DNA from: UBA9926 sp913064795
Lineage (GTDB): Bacteria > Pseudomonadota > Gammaproteobacteria > Pseudomonadales > Azotimanducaceae
Assembly: GCA_045560765.1 (NCBI GenBank)
Contig: JBJKZD010000008.1
Span: forward strand, 1-64,000
Reading direction: 5' to 3'
Length of the DNA stretch: 64,000 nucleotides
Part shown: in pieces, positions 8,298 to 16,583 of the stretch
How positions within the stretch are numbered: the first letter of the stretch is position 1
Layout: the number at the start of each line of letters is the position of its first letter
The notes under the pieces: model-generated
Database searches by the model: none
Told to the model about the DNA's origin: nothing
What the model saw: only the letters and a program-made list of their open reading frames with translations
Translations under genes and position numbers: made by a program

Positions 8298-9449
8298 CTA
8301 TTGAAAGCGTTTGATGAGGTCCTTCGCGATCACGGTCTGCTGAATTTGAGAGGTACCTTCATAGATTCGAAATAATCGCACATCTCGATAAAACCGTTCG
8401 ATACCATAGTCTTCGATGTAACCTGCGCCACCGAAAATTTGCACGGCGCGGTCAGCGACTCGCCCGACCATTTCGGTTGCAAACAACTTGCAGCTTGCGG
8501 CAACCGCGGCAACGGCCTCACCAGAATCTCGCCGCCGCGCGGTCTCGGCCACCATGCAAGCGGCGGCGTACATTTCGGTTTGGCTGTCAGCCAGCATGGC
8601 TTGCACCAACTGAAAGTCGGCGATGGGTTGATTGAACTGTTTACGCTCAATGGCATAGCGGGTCGCATCCTCGATCAGGCGCTCGGCGACACCAACGCTG
8701 ATGGCGCTGATGTGCAGTCGGCCCTTGTCGAGCACTTTCATTGCGGTGATAAACCCAACGTTCTCTTTGCCGCCCACGAGACTCTCGGCAGGTACCCGAA
8801 CGTCGTCAAAGATAACGTCACAAACAGGCGCACCTTGTTGTCCCATCTTTCGATAGGGCTGGCCCAGAGAGACGCCTTGGGTGGTTCGGTCAACGAGAAA
8901 CGCCGAAACACCCCGGGCGCCGGATACCGCTTGATCGGTGCGCGCAAAAACAGTGAATAAATCTGCCCAGGGTGCATTGGTGATATAGCGCTTGGTCCCA
9001 TTGATCACGTACGCATCACCATCTTTAACCGCCGTGGTGCGGACAGATGCAGCATCAGACCCTGCCTCGGGCTCGCTCAAACAAAAGGACCCAACGATTT
9101 CTCCAGTGGCCATCTTGGGAAGGTAGTACTGCTTTTGTGCTTCCGTGCCATCAATCACCAAAGATTGTGATCCAATGCCAACATTGGTCCCGAACGCGCT
9201 GCGAAAGGCTGGGGATGTCCGGCCAAAAACCCGAGCAACGGCCACTTCTTCCTGCATGTTTAAACCCAGGCCGCCGTACTCCAGGGGAATGGTCAATCCA
9301 AACAAACCGAGATCTTTCATCTCTTTTACAATGGCGTCTGGAATACGGTCATCGGCTGCAATTTGTGATTCGAGCGGCCTGAGGCGCTCCGACACAAAAC
9401 GCGAGAGGGTATCGAGCAGTTGCTGCAATGTGTCTGAATCGAGCGCCAT
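8298..9449 (-). CDS. Acyl-CoA dehydrogenase
   Basis: At 383 residues this is a standard-size flavoenzyme that forms 2-enoyl-CoA and passes electrons to ETF. The signatures CLSEPEAGSDAASVRTTA and the C-terminal FRIYEGTSQIQQTVIAKDL are present, the latter with the Glu at the catalytic-base position typical of short- and branched-chain enzymes. I use the ATG at 9449 because TAAGGAGA lies seven bases upstream; the frame also has a TTG one codon earlier. The chain-length preference is unknown. It diverges from gcdH across 134 bases. Confidence 0.93.
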   Translation of the reverse strand: MALDSDTLQQLLDTLSRFVSERLRPLESQIAADDRIPDAIVKEMKDLGLFGLTIPLEYGGLGLNMQEEVAVARVFGRTSPAFRSAFGTNVGIGSQSLVIDGTEAQKQYYLPKMATGEIVGSFCLSEPEAGSDAASVRTTAVKDGDAYVINGTKRYITNAPWADLFTVFARTDQAVSGARGVSAFLVDRTTQGVSLGQPYRKMGQQGAPVCDVIFDDVRVPAESLVGGKENVGFITAMKVLDKGRLHISAISVGVAERLIEDATRYAIERKQFNQPIADFQLVQAMLADSQTEMYAAACMVAETARRRDSGEAVAAVAASCKLFATEMVGRVADRAVQIFGGAGYIEDYGIERFYRDVRLFRIYEGTSQIQQTVIAKDLIKRFQ

Positions 9450-9499
9450 CAAATCTCCTTATGGGTGCAGGATCCCTAGGAGCTGATCCTGAGAGAGTC

Positions 9500-9505
9500 T
9501 ATAAT
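9500..9505 (+). promoter_or_regulatory. Possible -10 box for gcdH
   Basis: TATAAT at 9500-9505 lies 78 bases before the gcdH ATG in the divergent gap. No convincing -35 is seen at the right distance, so this is weak. Confidence 0.3.
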
Positions 9506-9583
9506 TCGGCAATTGTACGGGGCCGGCGGTTAGAAATAAAACGCGCGAGTCCCATTCGATGTTCTACCTAACCAGGAGCTGTT

Positions 9584-10759
9584 ATGCCTTCGTTCAAATG
9601 GGATGATCCTTTTTTCTTGGATGATCAGTTAACCGAGGAAGAAGTCCTCATTCGAGATACCGCTAGAGATTACGCTCAGGAAAAATTACAAACCCGCGTC
9701 AAGCAGGCTTACCGGGATGAGTTCTTTCATCGCGAAATTATGACGGAGATGGGGGCTTTGGGCCTGCTCGGTTCGACATTGCCTGAACAGTACGGTTGCT
9801 CTGGCGTGAATTATGTCTCTTATGGTTTGGTCGCCCGGGAAGTAGAGCGTGTTGATAGCGGTTATCGATCTGCAATGAGCGTGCAGTCGTCTTTGGTGAT
9901 GCATCCCATCTACAGCTATGGCAATGAAGCTCAGCGTGAAAAATACCTGCCCAAACTGGCAACCGGCGAGTGGGTGGGGTGTTTCGGGTTGACTGAGCCG
10001 GACCACGGTTCAGACCCTGGCAGCATGGTAACCCGAGCCGAGAAGATTGAAGGTGGTTACTTGCTCAACGGCGCGAAAATGTGGATCACCAACTCTCCCA
10101 TTGCTGATGTCGCTGTGGTTTGGGCCAAGCTCGAAGGCAAGATTCGTGGGTTTATTGTTGAACGCGGCATGAAAGGATTTGAAACCCCTAAAATCGAAGG
10201 CAAGTTTAGTTTGCGTGCTTCGGTGACAGGCAGCATTTCTCTAAGTGATGTAGAAGTGCCAGAAGAGAATCTATTGCCGAATGTTAAAGGCCTGGGAGGA
10301 CCCTTCGGTTGCCTCAATAAGGCGCGTTACGGAATTGCCTGGGGCTCTATGGGTGCGGCAGAATTTTGCTGGGAGGCCGGACGGCAGTACACCATGGATC
10401 GAATCCAGTTTGGACGTCCGCTTGCTGCCAACCAACTCATTCAGAAGAAGTTGGCGGATATGCAAACTGAAATTTCTTTGGGTCTGCAGGGTTGTCTTCG
10501 GATGGGCCGGCTCATGGACCAAGACGACTGCCCTGTTGAGCTGATTTCGCTGATGAAGCGCAATAACTGCGGCAAGGCGCTCGATGTCGCGCGCAACGCT
10601 CGGGACATGCATGGGGGCAATGGTATCTCGGATGAATACCATGTGATTCGACATGTCATGAATCTCGAGACCGTCAACACCTACGAAGGGACCCACGATA
10701 TTCACGCTTTGATCCTGGGCAGAGCCCAAACCGGTCTGCAGGCGTTCACTGGCGTGTGA
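9584..10759 (+). CDS. gcdH: Glutaryl-CoA dehydrogenase
   Basis: The 391-residue protein matches GcdH closely. It opens with WDDPFFLDDQLTEEEVLIRD and has CFGLTEPDHGSDPGSM, KMWITNSPIADVAVVWAK, the Arg-containing QVVRHEE-like region replaced by SVTGSISLSDVEVPEENLLP, and the catalytic-Glu segment NTYEGTHDIHALILGRA. The enzyme oxidatively decarboxylates glutaryl-CoA to crotonyl-CoA at the end of lysine and tryptophan breakdown, with ETF as acceptor. AGGAG precedes the ATG. A 12-bp-stem hairpin follows the gene. Confidence 0.95.
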   Translation: MPSFKWDDPFFLDDQLTEEEVLIRDTARDYAQEKLQTRVKQAYRDEFFHREIMTEMGALGLLGSTLPEQYGCSGVNYVSYGLVAREVERVDSGYRSAMSVQSSLVMHPIYSYGNEAQREKYLPKLATGEWVGCFGLTEPDHGSDPGSMVTRAEKIEGGYLLNGAKMWITNSPIADVAVVWAKLEGKIRGFIVERGMKGFETPKIEGKFSLRASVTGSISLSDVEVPEENLLPNVKGLGGPFGCLNKARYGIAWGSMGAAEFCWEAGRQYTMDRIQFGRPLAANQLIQKKLADMQTEISLGLQGCLRMGRLMDQDDCPVELISLMKRNNCGKALDVARNARDMHGGNGISDEYHVIRHVMNLETVNTYEGTHDIHALILGRAQTGLQAFTGV

Positions 10760-10769
10760 GATATCTCTC

Positions 10770-10824
10770 ACAGATTGCCGGGACAATGACGACTGGCCAG
10801 CGCGAGCGTCTACCGGCAATCTGT
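10770..10824 (+). terminator. Long-stem hairpin after gcdH
   Basis: ACAGATTGCCGG (10770-10781) pairs perfectly with CCGGCAATCTGT (10813-10824). The 31-base loop can form its own small stem (GAC...GTC). It starts 11 bases after the stop, and TTCTC follows. Its geometry (12-bp arms, 31-base loop) equals that of the repeat at 2100-2154, though the sequence differs. Confidence 0.6.
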
Positions 10825-10873
10825 TTCTCAAGGTCTGTACAGACCGATGATCGACTGCTGACAACCAGCAACA

Positions 10874-10930
10874 GCGCTTAACGAAAGAGCGCTCTTAACG
10901 AGATAGCGCTCTTAACGAGATAGCGCTTCT
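10874..10930. repeat. 17-bp tandem repeat array
   Basis: GCGCTCTTAACGAGATA occurs twice exactly (10889-10905 and 10906-10922). A degenerate 15-base unit precedes it (10874) and a partial unit GCGCTTCT follows (10923). There are no spacers, so it is not CRISPR-like. Confidence 0.75.
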
Positions 10931-11028
10931 AATTAGAAAGAGCACTTAACTCGTAAGCGTTTTGCGAGTTTATCGCTAGCAACAGCAGGGCTGACTGGTC
11001 GCTTATGATACTTGGCAGGGAGTTCAAG

Positions 11029-11084
11029 AGCTGATGATCAAGAGCTGGTGATCAAGGGCTAATGATCAAGAGCAAACGATAAAC
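11029..11084. repeat. 14-bp tandem repeat array
   Basis: Four 14-base units follow one another: AGCTGATGATCAAG, AGCTGGTGATCAAG, GGCTAATGATCAAG and a decayed AGCAAACGATAAAC. Each intact unit contains the palindrome TGATCA, so a dimeric DNA-binding protein could occupy the array on one face. Confidence 0.75.
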
Positions 11085-11359
11085 CATGGGTTTTAAGCGT
11101 CAGAGTAGTGCGCAGAGAACATTCACCCAGTAGTCAGATCTACGCTGTGGTATGTACCCATAAAGTGTGTTCTGTGAAGCCGTTCTATGATTGATTCGAC
11201 AATTCTATTGATGCATGGTTTTCTGAAGAACAAGCCAGTCAATGATCCAAGGCGGTCAACAACATTGTTCATTGAAGTGCTAATCAGCGGTTTAGGTTGT
11301 ACATATAAAATAATACTTAACAATAACTTACAAATAATAACAAGAATAAAGGATAGGTT

Positions 11360-12007
11360 ATGATCAAGGTGTTAATTGTAGACGATCACCAGATGGTACG
11401 GCTCGGAACACGTCGTTTGTTAGAGGATGAGCCTGGCATCGACGTCGTTGGAGAGGCTTCATCGGGTGAAGAAGCGATCGAGGCGGTCGATACGCTCAAT
11501 CCGCAAGTTGTCCTGATGGATGTGCAGATGCCAGGGATCGGGGGGCTGGAGGCCACGCGCCGATGTCTGCGGGTTGCCCCCGACGTCAAAGTGATTGCGC
11601 TGTCGATGCACGATGCAGAACCTTTTCCAAGCAAATTGTTTGAAGCCGGTGCACGAGGTTATTTATCCAAACGATCCGACCCTCAAGAATTGGTTAAAGG
11701 GATCAAAAAAGTCATGGCCGGACACCGTTACATCGGCGGTGACATCGCTCAGAACCTTGCACTTCGGCCCTTTGATGAGGCGCAGCGTTCACCCTTCGAG
11801 CTGCTCTCCGGACGGGAGATGCAGATCACGTTAATGGTCATTAAAGGCATGACAGCAACCGAGATGGGGAAAAAGCTCGCTCTCAGCCCAAAAACCGTCA
11901 ATAGCTATCGCTACCGTGTGTTCGATAAGCTCGATCTGGCGAACGATGTCGAGCTCACAAAGCTCGCCATCAAGCACGATTTGATCGGCGCTGAGTCCGC
12001 AGCCTGA
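11360..12007 (+). CDS. uvrY: UvrY/GacA-type response regulator
   Basis: This 215-residue protein has a receiver domain (VLIVDDHQMVRLGTRRLL; phospho-Asp in VVLMDVQMPGIGG; switch Lys in YLSKRSDPQEL) and a C-terminal LuxR-type HTH (LSGREMQITLMVIKGMTATE, then LALSPKTVNSYRYRVFDKL). Order and location match UvrY/GacA, the response regulator of the BarA/GacS two-component system controlling CsrA-binding small RNAs. No sensor kinase is in the window. The family habitually precedes uvrC, as here. AAAGGATAGGTT precedes the ATG. Confidence 0.93.
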   Translation: MIKVLIVDDHQMVRLGTRRLLEDEPGIDVVGEASSGEEAIEAVDTLNPQVVLMDVQMPGIGGLEATRRCLRVAPDVKVIALSMHDAEPFPSKLFEAGARGYLSKRSDPQELVKGIKKVMAGHRYIGGDIAQNLALRPFDEAQRSPFELLSGREMQITLMVIKGMTATEMGKKLALSPKTVNSYRYRVFDKLDLANDVELTKLAIKHDLIGAESAA

Positions 12008-12048
12008 AGTATTTGAGGATTGGGGTTCGAGGCGCGTAAACTAGCCGA

Positions 12049-12696
12049 ATGACGACGGCCGCTCAGACACTGATTGCAAATACCGGCGAAAACCAAACCT
12101 TGTTGTCGTGCGCGCGCTGCCCAGCCTTGCGTTATCAATTTAAGCAACTGCGGCTCAAACATCCTGACTATTGGAATAAACCGGTCCCTGGGACTGGGCC
12201 AAAATCGAGCCCGCTACTGATCGTGGGGCTGGCGCCAGGCCTGCATGGCGCAAACCGGACCGGGGTTCCTTTTGAAGGGGATGCATCGGGTAACCTGTTG
12301 CACGCGACACTGCAGCGCTTGAACCTGACAGGACGTCTTCGTATTACCAATGTCCTGAAATGCTTGCCGAGGCAAAATAAGCCCACAGGCGCCGAGCTTA
12401 CTCGGTGCCGGCCGTACTTCGAGCAAGAGTTAAACGACTTTATCCGTAGCAAGGGCAAAGTCATCTTTGCGTTGGGGCGCGTGGCGCATGAACGCACATT
12501 AGGTGTCCTACAGTATAAACAACGCGATCATATCTTTGGGCACGGCGCGGTGCATACTTTGGCAAGCGGTTTGACCCTGGTCGACTCGTATCATTGCAGC
12601 CGTTACAACACCCAAACAGGGCGGTTAACGGCAGAAATGTTTGGTGAAGCGATGACCGAGGCCGCGCGAATAGCCGGGCTCAGCGAGGCACAATAA
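12049..12696 (+). CDS. Uracil-DNA glycosylase, family 5 (UdgB)-like
   Basis: This 215-residue protein carries Fe-S cluster cysteines (CARCPALR near residue 21, and VLKC and RC near residues 104 and 120). Motif A is GLAPGLHGANRTGVPFEGD, lacking the polar catalytic residue in the way family 5 does. Motif B is DSYHCSRYNTQTGRLT. The family removes uracil and other deaminated bases from DNA. The start is uncertain, since no good ribosome site is visible. The stop overlaps the uvrC ATG by one base, placing it inside the repair operon. Confidence 0.87.
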   Translation: MTTAAQTLIANTGENQTLLSCARCPALRYQFKQLRLKHPDYWNKPVPGTGPKSSPLLIVGLAPGLHGANRTGVPFEGDASGNLLHATLQRLNLTGRLRITNVLKCLPRQNKPTGAELTRCRPYFEQELNDFIRSKGKVIFALGRVAHERTLGVLQYKQRDHIFGHGAVHTLASGLTLVDSYHCSRYNTQTGRLTAEMFGEAMTEAARIAGLSEAQ

Positions 12697-14513
12697 TGAG
12701 CTTTGATTCGTCGAGGTTTTTGAAATCACTCACTGCAAAGCCCGGTGTTTATCGGATGCTCGATGAGGCCGGTGAGGTGCTGTATGTGGGCAAAGCGAAA
12801 AACCTCAAAAACCGGGTTTCGAGCTATTTTCAAAAAACCGCGAAAGATTCAAAAACCATGGCGCTGGTTGCCAGAGTACATGATGTCACGGTGACGGTGA
12901 CCAGCAGTGAGACCGAAGCGCTACTGCTCGAACAATCTCAAATCAAGGCTTGGCGTCCGCCCTACAACATCATCTTTAAGGACGATAAGTCCTATCCCTA
13001 CATTTATATTTCAACGAACGATGACTATCCGCGGCTAGCGTTTCACCGCGGCGCTCAAAAAAAGAAGGGGCGGTACTTTGGGCCTTTCCCCAGTGCCTAT
13101 TCGGTGCGAGACAGTCTGAATGTCCTCGAGAAAGCCTTTCTTGTTCGCCAATGTGAGGACAGTTATTTTAAGAATCGCTCAAGGCCTTGCTTACAGTATC
13201 AAATCAAACGATGCTCAGGTCCTTGTTGCGGTTTGATCAGCGAGACCGCTTATCGAGCGGATGTAGACAGCGCGATGAAGTTTCTATCGGGCAAAAGCGC
13301 AGAGGTCATGGAGGATTACCGGGCCCGAATGGATCAGGCCTCACGTGATCTTGAGTTTGAACGCGCCGCCGCTTATCGGGATCAGATTCAGCATCTGCGC
13401 AGTATTCAAGAACAGCAGTATGTGGTCGGTGCCGGCGGCGATATTGATGTGGTGCATGTCGAGATGAGCCCGGGCGGTCTATGCGTGCTAGTCATGTTTA
13501 TCCGTAAGGGCCGGATGCTCGGCAGCAAGACGTTCTTTCCCAGTAATCGCCTCAATCAAGATGGACCAGAAGTCTTGGCTGCATTTTTGGCGCAGTTTTA
13601 TTTTGATGAAAGCAAAGGCCTTGATCTGCCCCTTGAGGTCATTGTCAATTACCCGCTTGTCGATAAAGCAGTCCTGGTAGAAGCCTTAACGAGCCTAAAA
13701 GGTCGCAAGGTCAGTGTGCGCGATCGAGTGCGTGGGGCGCGTTCGCGATGGCTGGATATCGCCAGTAATACAGCCAAGCAGGCTCTTGGGAGTCACCTCG
13801 CTAAACGCGATAATCTCGATACGCGGTTTAAGTCGCTACAAAAGGCGCTAAAACTGGACACACCCCCTGGGCGCCTGGAATGTTTTGATATCAGTCATAC
13901 CCAGGGCGAGGCAACAGTAGCGTCCTGCGTTGTGTTCAATGAGAACGGTCCGCTCAAATCAGATTACCGGCGTTTTAATATTGAAGGCATCACGCCAGGG
14001 GATGATTATGCGGCGATGGAGCAGGCATTGCAGCGCCGCTATGCCCGACTCAAGCGTGGAGAGGCGGCATTGCCGGACGTATTGTTCATTGATGGTGGCA
14101 AGGGGCAGCTCACTCAAGCTGTCAGTGTGCTTGAATCGCTGGGCGTTACTGGTGTCCGAATGATTGGCGTCGCAAAGGGGCCCACTCGTAAAGCCGGCCT
14201 TGAAAGTTTGATCGAAGTCGACGGACGAGAAATTGTGATGCGCGCGGATGACCCCGGCTTGCACTTGATTCAACATATTCGTGACGAAAGCCATCGTTTT
14301 GCCATCACGGGTCACCGTGCAAGGCGAGGGAAAAAACGCACGGAATCGCAACTCGATGGCATCGATGGTGTTGGGCCTACTCGCCGACGTAACCTGTTGC
14401 GCCACTTTGGCGGCGTTAAGCAGGTCTTAAGCGCCTCTCAAGAAGAACTCGGTAAAGTTGAAGGTATTAGCCTTAAACTGGCCTCACAAATCTATGCTAC
14501 CCTCCACCAATAA
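12696..14513 (+). CDS. uvrC: Excinuclease ABC subunit C
   Basis: At 605 residues this is full-length UvrC, which makes the 3' and 5' incisions in nucleotide excision repair. The N-terminal GIY-YIG nuclease is at residues 13-95 (PGVYRMLDEAGEVLYVGKAK), followed by a UvrB-binding UVR motif around 205-240. The RNase H-like nuclease has ECFDISHTQGEATVAS and LFIDGGKGQLTQA, with its Asp residues intact. A C-terminal helix-hairpin-helix pair ends the protein (DGIDGVGPTRRRNLLRHFGG). It is coupled to the upstream glycosylase by a one-base overlap and is 12 bases from pgsA. Confidence 0.98.
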   Translation: MSFDSSRFLKSLTAKPGVYRMLDEAGEVLYVGKAKNLKNRVSSYFQKTAKDSKTMALVARVHDVTVTVTSSETEALLLEQSQIKAWRPPYNIIFKDDKSYPYIYISTNDDYPRLAFHRGAQKKKGRYFGPFPSAYSVRDSLNVLEKAFLVRQCEDSYFKNRSRPCLQYQIKRCSGPCCGLISETAYRADVDSAMKFLSGKSAEVMEDYRARMDQASRDLEFERAAAYRDQIQHLRSIQEQQYVVGAGGDIDVVHVEMSPGGLCVLVMFIRKGRMLGSKTFFPSNRLNQDGPEVLAAFLAQFYFDESKGLDLPLEVIVNYPLVDKAVLVEALTSLKGRKVSVRDRVRGARSRWLDIASNTAKQALGSHLAKRDNLDTRFKSLQKALKLDTPPGRLECFDISHTQGEATVASCVVFNENGPLKSDYRRFNIEGITPGDDYAAMEQALQRRYARLKRGEAALPDVLFIDGGKGQLTQAVSVLESLGVTGVRMIGVAKGPTRKAGLESLIEVDGREIVMRADDPGLHLIQHIRDESHRFAITGHRARRGKKRTESQLDGIDGVGPTRRRNLLRHFGGVKQVLSASQEELGKVEGISLKLASQIYATLHQ

Positions 14514-14525
14514 TCGGGACCTCCA

Positions 14526-15122
14526 TTGAAAAACACTGTAATGAATTTGCCTTTAAGTCTTCCAAATCTGCTGACCAGTTTGCGGATTCTTTTGATCCCT
14601 GTTTTGGTGCTGTGTTTTTATCTTTTCCCGCTGGATGTTCGATACCTTGCTTCGGCTTTGATCTTCAGCATCGCCAGCCTCACGGACTGGGCTGATGGGT
14701 ATTTGGCGCGCCGGATGGGGCAGATGACGCCTTTTGGTGAGTTCTTGGATCCTGTCGCGGACAAACTTTTAGTGGCAGTGGCGCTGATTCTGTTGGTTGA
14801 GGCGCACGCGAGTGCATTGTTGGCGATTCCCGCGCTGGTCATTGTGGGCCGAGAAATTGTGGTGTCGGCCCTACGCGAATGGATGTCAAAATACAGCGAT
14901 CAACGGGGTGTTCGGGTCTCGTTTGTTGCTAAAGTGAAAACAGGCTTTCAGATGACGGCGATCATTGTATTGCTTGCTCAGGGCCCAGATTTGACCGCGC
15001 CTTTAGTTATCTTAGGGTACCTGCTGCTCTACGTGGCGGCGGGCCTGACCCTGTGGTCGATGTATCAATACCTGCTGATGGCTTGGCCAGATCTTTCTTC
15101 TGGTATGAAGAAAGAAACTTAG
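14526..15122 (+). CDS. pgsA: CDP-diacylglycerol-glycerol-3-phosphate 3-phosphatidyltransferase
   Basis: This membrane protein of up to 198 residues has the CDP-alcohol phosphotransferase motif, split across DWADGYLARRMG and FGEFLDPVADK, with all three metal-binding Asp residues. It makes phosphatidylglycerophosphate, the precursor of phosphatidylglycerol. The frame opens with TTG at 14526; an in-frame ATG at 14541 gives MNLPLSLPNLLTSLR, which looks like the more usual N-terminus. Neither has a strong ribosome site. The uvrC-pgsA order is typical of gammaproteobacteria. Confidence 0.95.
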   Translation: MKNTVMNLPLSLPNLLTSLRILLIPVLVLCFYLFPLDVRYLASALIFSIASLTDWADGYLARRMGQMTPFGEFLDPVADKLLVAVALILLVEAHASALLAIPALVIVGREIVVSALREWMSKYSDQRGVRVSFVAKVKTGFQMTAIIVLLAQGPDLTAPLVILGYLLLYVAAGLTLWSMYQYLLMAWPDLSSGMKKET

Positions 15123-15255
15123 CCTGGGCGCATCTTCGTTCGATCGAGGCCCCTAAACCTTTGAATAGAGCGAAGCGCTTGAGTTGAACGCTCCGTGAAC
15201 GGCGCTCGACCGCCCTTCACTGGGCGCGCTTTGGGAAGAGGAAGGAGCGGGTTGC

Positions 15256-15561
15256 TCAGTGGGAAGTCGTGGGCTCTGAAGGCGCGCTCATGGTGTGAGA
15301 GAGGGTAATCGCCCGCTCCAGGATGCCGTCGATCTTTTCTGCCGCCTCATGGCTGAAGAAAAAGCCTAAAAACGCGCATTTGGACAACTCAATCACGGCG
15401 GCGAGCACCGCCGACTCATCCGCGGGGTCGCTCAGCATGGCGAGTACGTTAGAGAACCAAGCAAATTCTGCGTAGGCTGCCTCCTCGCTGAAGAGTTCGC
15501 AGAGTTCCTTCAATGGCTCAACGACATCGCGAGAGACTGTCTCGGCAAAGGTTGCACTCAT
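15256..15561 (-). CDS. Small helical protein of unknown function
   Basis: This 101-residue acidic protein has no signal peptide and appears all-helical (SRDVVEPLKELCELFSEEAA, AAVIELSKCAFLGFFFSHEA). Its ATG overlaps the stop of the SOUL gene (ATGA), which supports translation and a shared operon. I do not recognise the family. Confidence 0.65.
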   Translation of the reverse strand: MSATFAETVSRDVVEPLKELCELFSEEAAYAEFAWFSNVLAMLSDPADESAVLAAVIELSKCAFLGFFFSHEAAEKIDGILERAITLSHTMSAPSEPTTSH

Positions 15562-16130
15562 GGGGCTGATCGCGCGACGGGGATCAAGACCTCATTTCGT
15601 CGGAAAAAACTTGGCATCATAGGAGGGTCGTAGCGGGCCCAGACAGGCTCCCCAACGGCGCGCCATTGTTCAAGGTTGTCTACAAGCTCGGTGAGCGCGG
15701 CTTCGTGGTCGCGATATTTTTTTTCACTCCAGCCGCCGCGATAGCTCCTCGCAGCAAAATAGGTCTCTGGCATCTCGACCATCTCAACAGCGCCATCGAT
15801 AGGCTTTGGAAGCGTCTCGAGGGTGTGCTTAGAAGGCATGTAAAAGCTCACAAGGTAGTCACCTTGCCCGGTTGAAGTTTGGGTGACGGGGGCGGTCATG
15901 GCGATCTTCTCTTCGGTGACGTTTTTGCCAAAAATATACCCGCCAAGTTTTTGAAAGGCATCGCTGCCAACCTGTTTAAAGTCCCCGGATACCCGGGTCT
16001 GCGCCAATGTCGCTGGCGGATAGCGTCTAATCTCGATGCCGTCCTCGGAGCTGATCACCTCGTAGTCAGGTTTTTCAATGGCCACGGCGGGTCCAGGAAG
16101 CAGCAGAAGCAGAAGGAATAATTTCCACAT
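15558..16130 (-). CDS. SOUL-family haem-binding protein, exported
   Basis: I use the ATG at 16130 (190 residues) because it opens a signal peptide, MWKLFLLLLLLPGPAVA. The open frame continues upstream without one. The mature part has SOUL/HBP features: YEVISSEDGIEIRRYPPATL, KIAMTAPVTQ, SFYMPSKHTLETLPKP and FFRRNEVLIPV. The family binds haem or other tetrapyrroles; its bacterial role is unclear. It is co-transcribed with the 101-residue gene downstream. Confidence 0.88.
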   Translation of the reverse strand: MWKLFLLLLLLPGPAVAIEKPDYEVISSEDGIEIRRYPPATLAQTRVSGDFKQVGSDAFQKLGGYIFGKNVTEEKIAMTAPVTQTSTGQGDYLVSFYMPSKHTLETLPKPIDGAVEMVEMPETYFAARSYRGGWSEKKYRDHEAALTELVDNLEQWRAVGEPVWARYDPPMMPSFFRRNEVLIPVARSAP

Positions 16131-16583
16131 GAGGAAGCCTTTATTGTTATTAGTTATAGAGTCTACGGTAATTTTGGAGCGGCGGTTTGCTCTAGAGGAG
16201 CCTGGTTTGTGACCAGGCTGAGTGCAAAAGACAAGGTCTGGGGGTGCAAGCACGATTGATTTGCAGGGTTATTTGAAGAGGCGCTCAAGCGGAGCGAGTT
16301 CAATACGCGCCATTGAATAACACACATTCTCACCGGGCGTTGGTCTCAGGGCCATAACCGAGGGTAGGACATTTGCGATGGAGTGACGGGCTCAGGACAA
16401 GCAGCGGCGATAGTCGCGACCAGGCGAATCCTGCGCGGTCAAGCCGCTATGCGTCTAGGGCCTTGCCCGGTAATTACTGGACAAGGGTCAGTGGCCGATA
16501 GGCCTATTGCCGCTGTATGATCCGGGCAGCGTTATGACACATCGTTGGCCCGTGTTCGGGCTGAAATAATCACGGAGTCGCGG
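16131..16583. other. Divergent intergenic region
   Basis: No gene is seen. The region separates the divergent SOUL and hydrolase genes and must hold both promoters. An imperfect hairpin, CCTTGCCC with GGACAAGG, lies at 16461-16486; no T-run follows. Confidence 0.5.

Larger units (their letters stand above)
10825..11359. other. Repeat-bearing leader of the uvrY operon
   Basis: No gene is supported in these 535 bases. They carry two separate short tandem-repeat arrays (10874-10930 and 11029-11084) and end in a long AT-rich stretch (11300-11350) that probably holds the uvrY promoter. Confidence 0.55.

Noticed and set aside
10874..11084. CRISPR-like array
   Set aside because: The units are contiguous, without spacers, and no cas genes are present.
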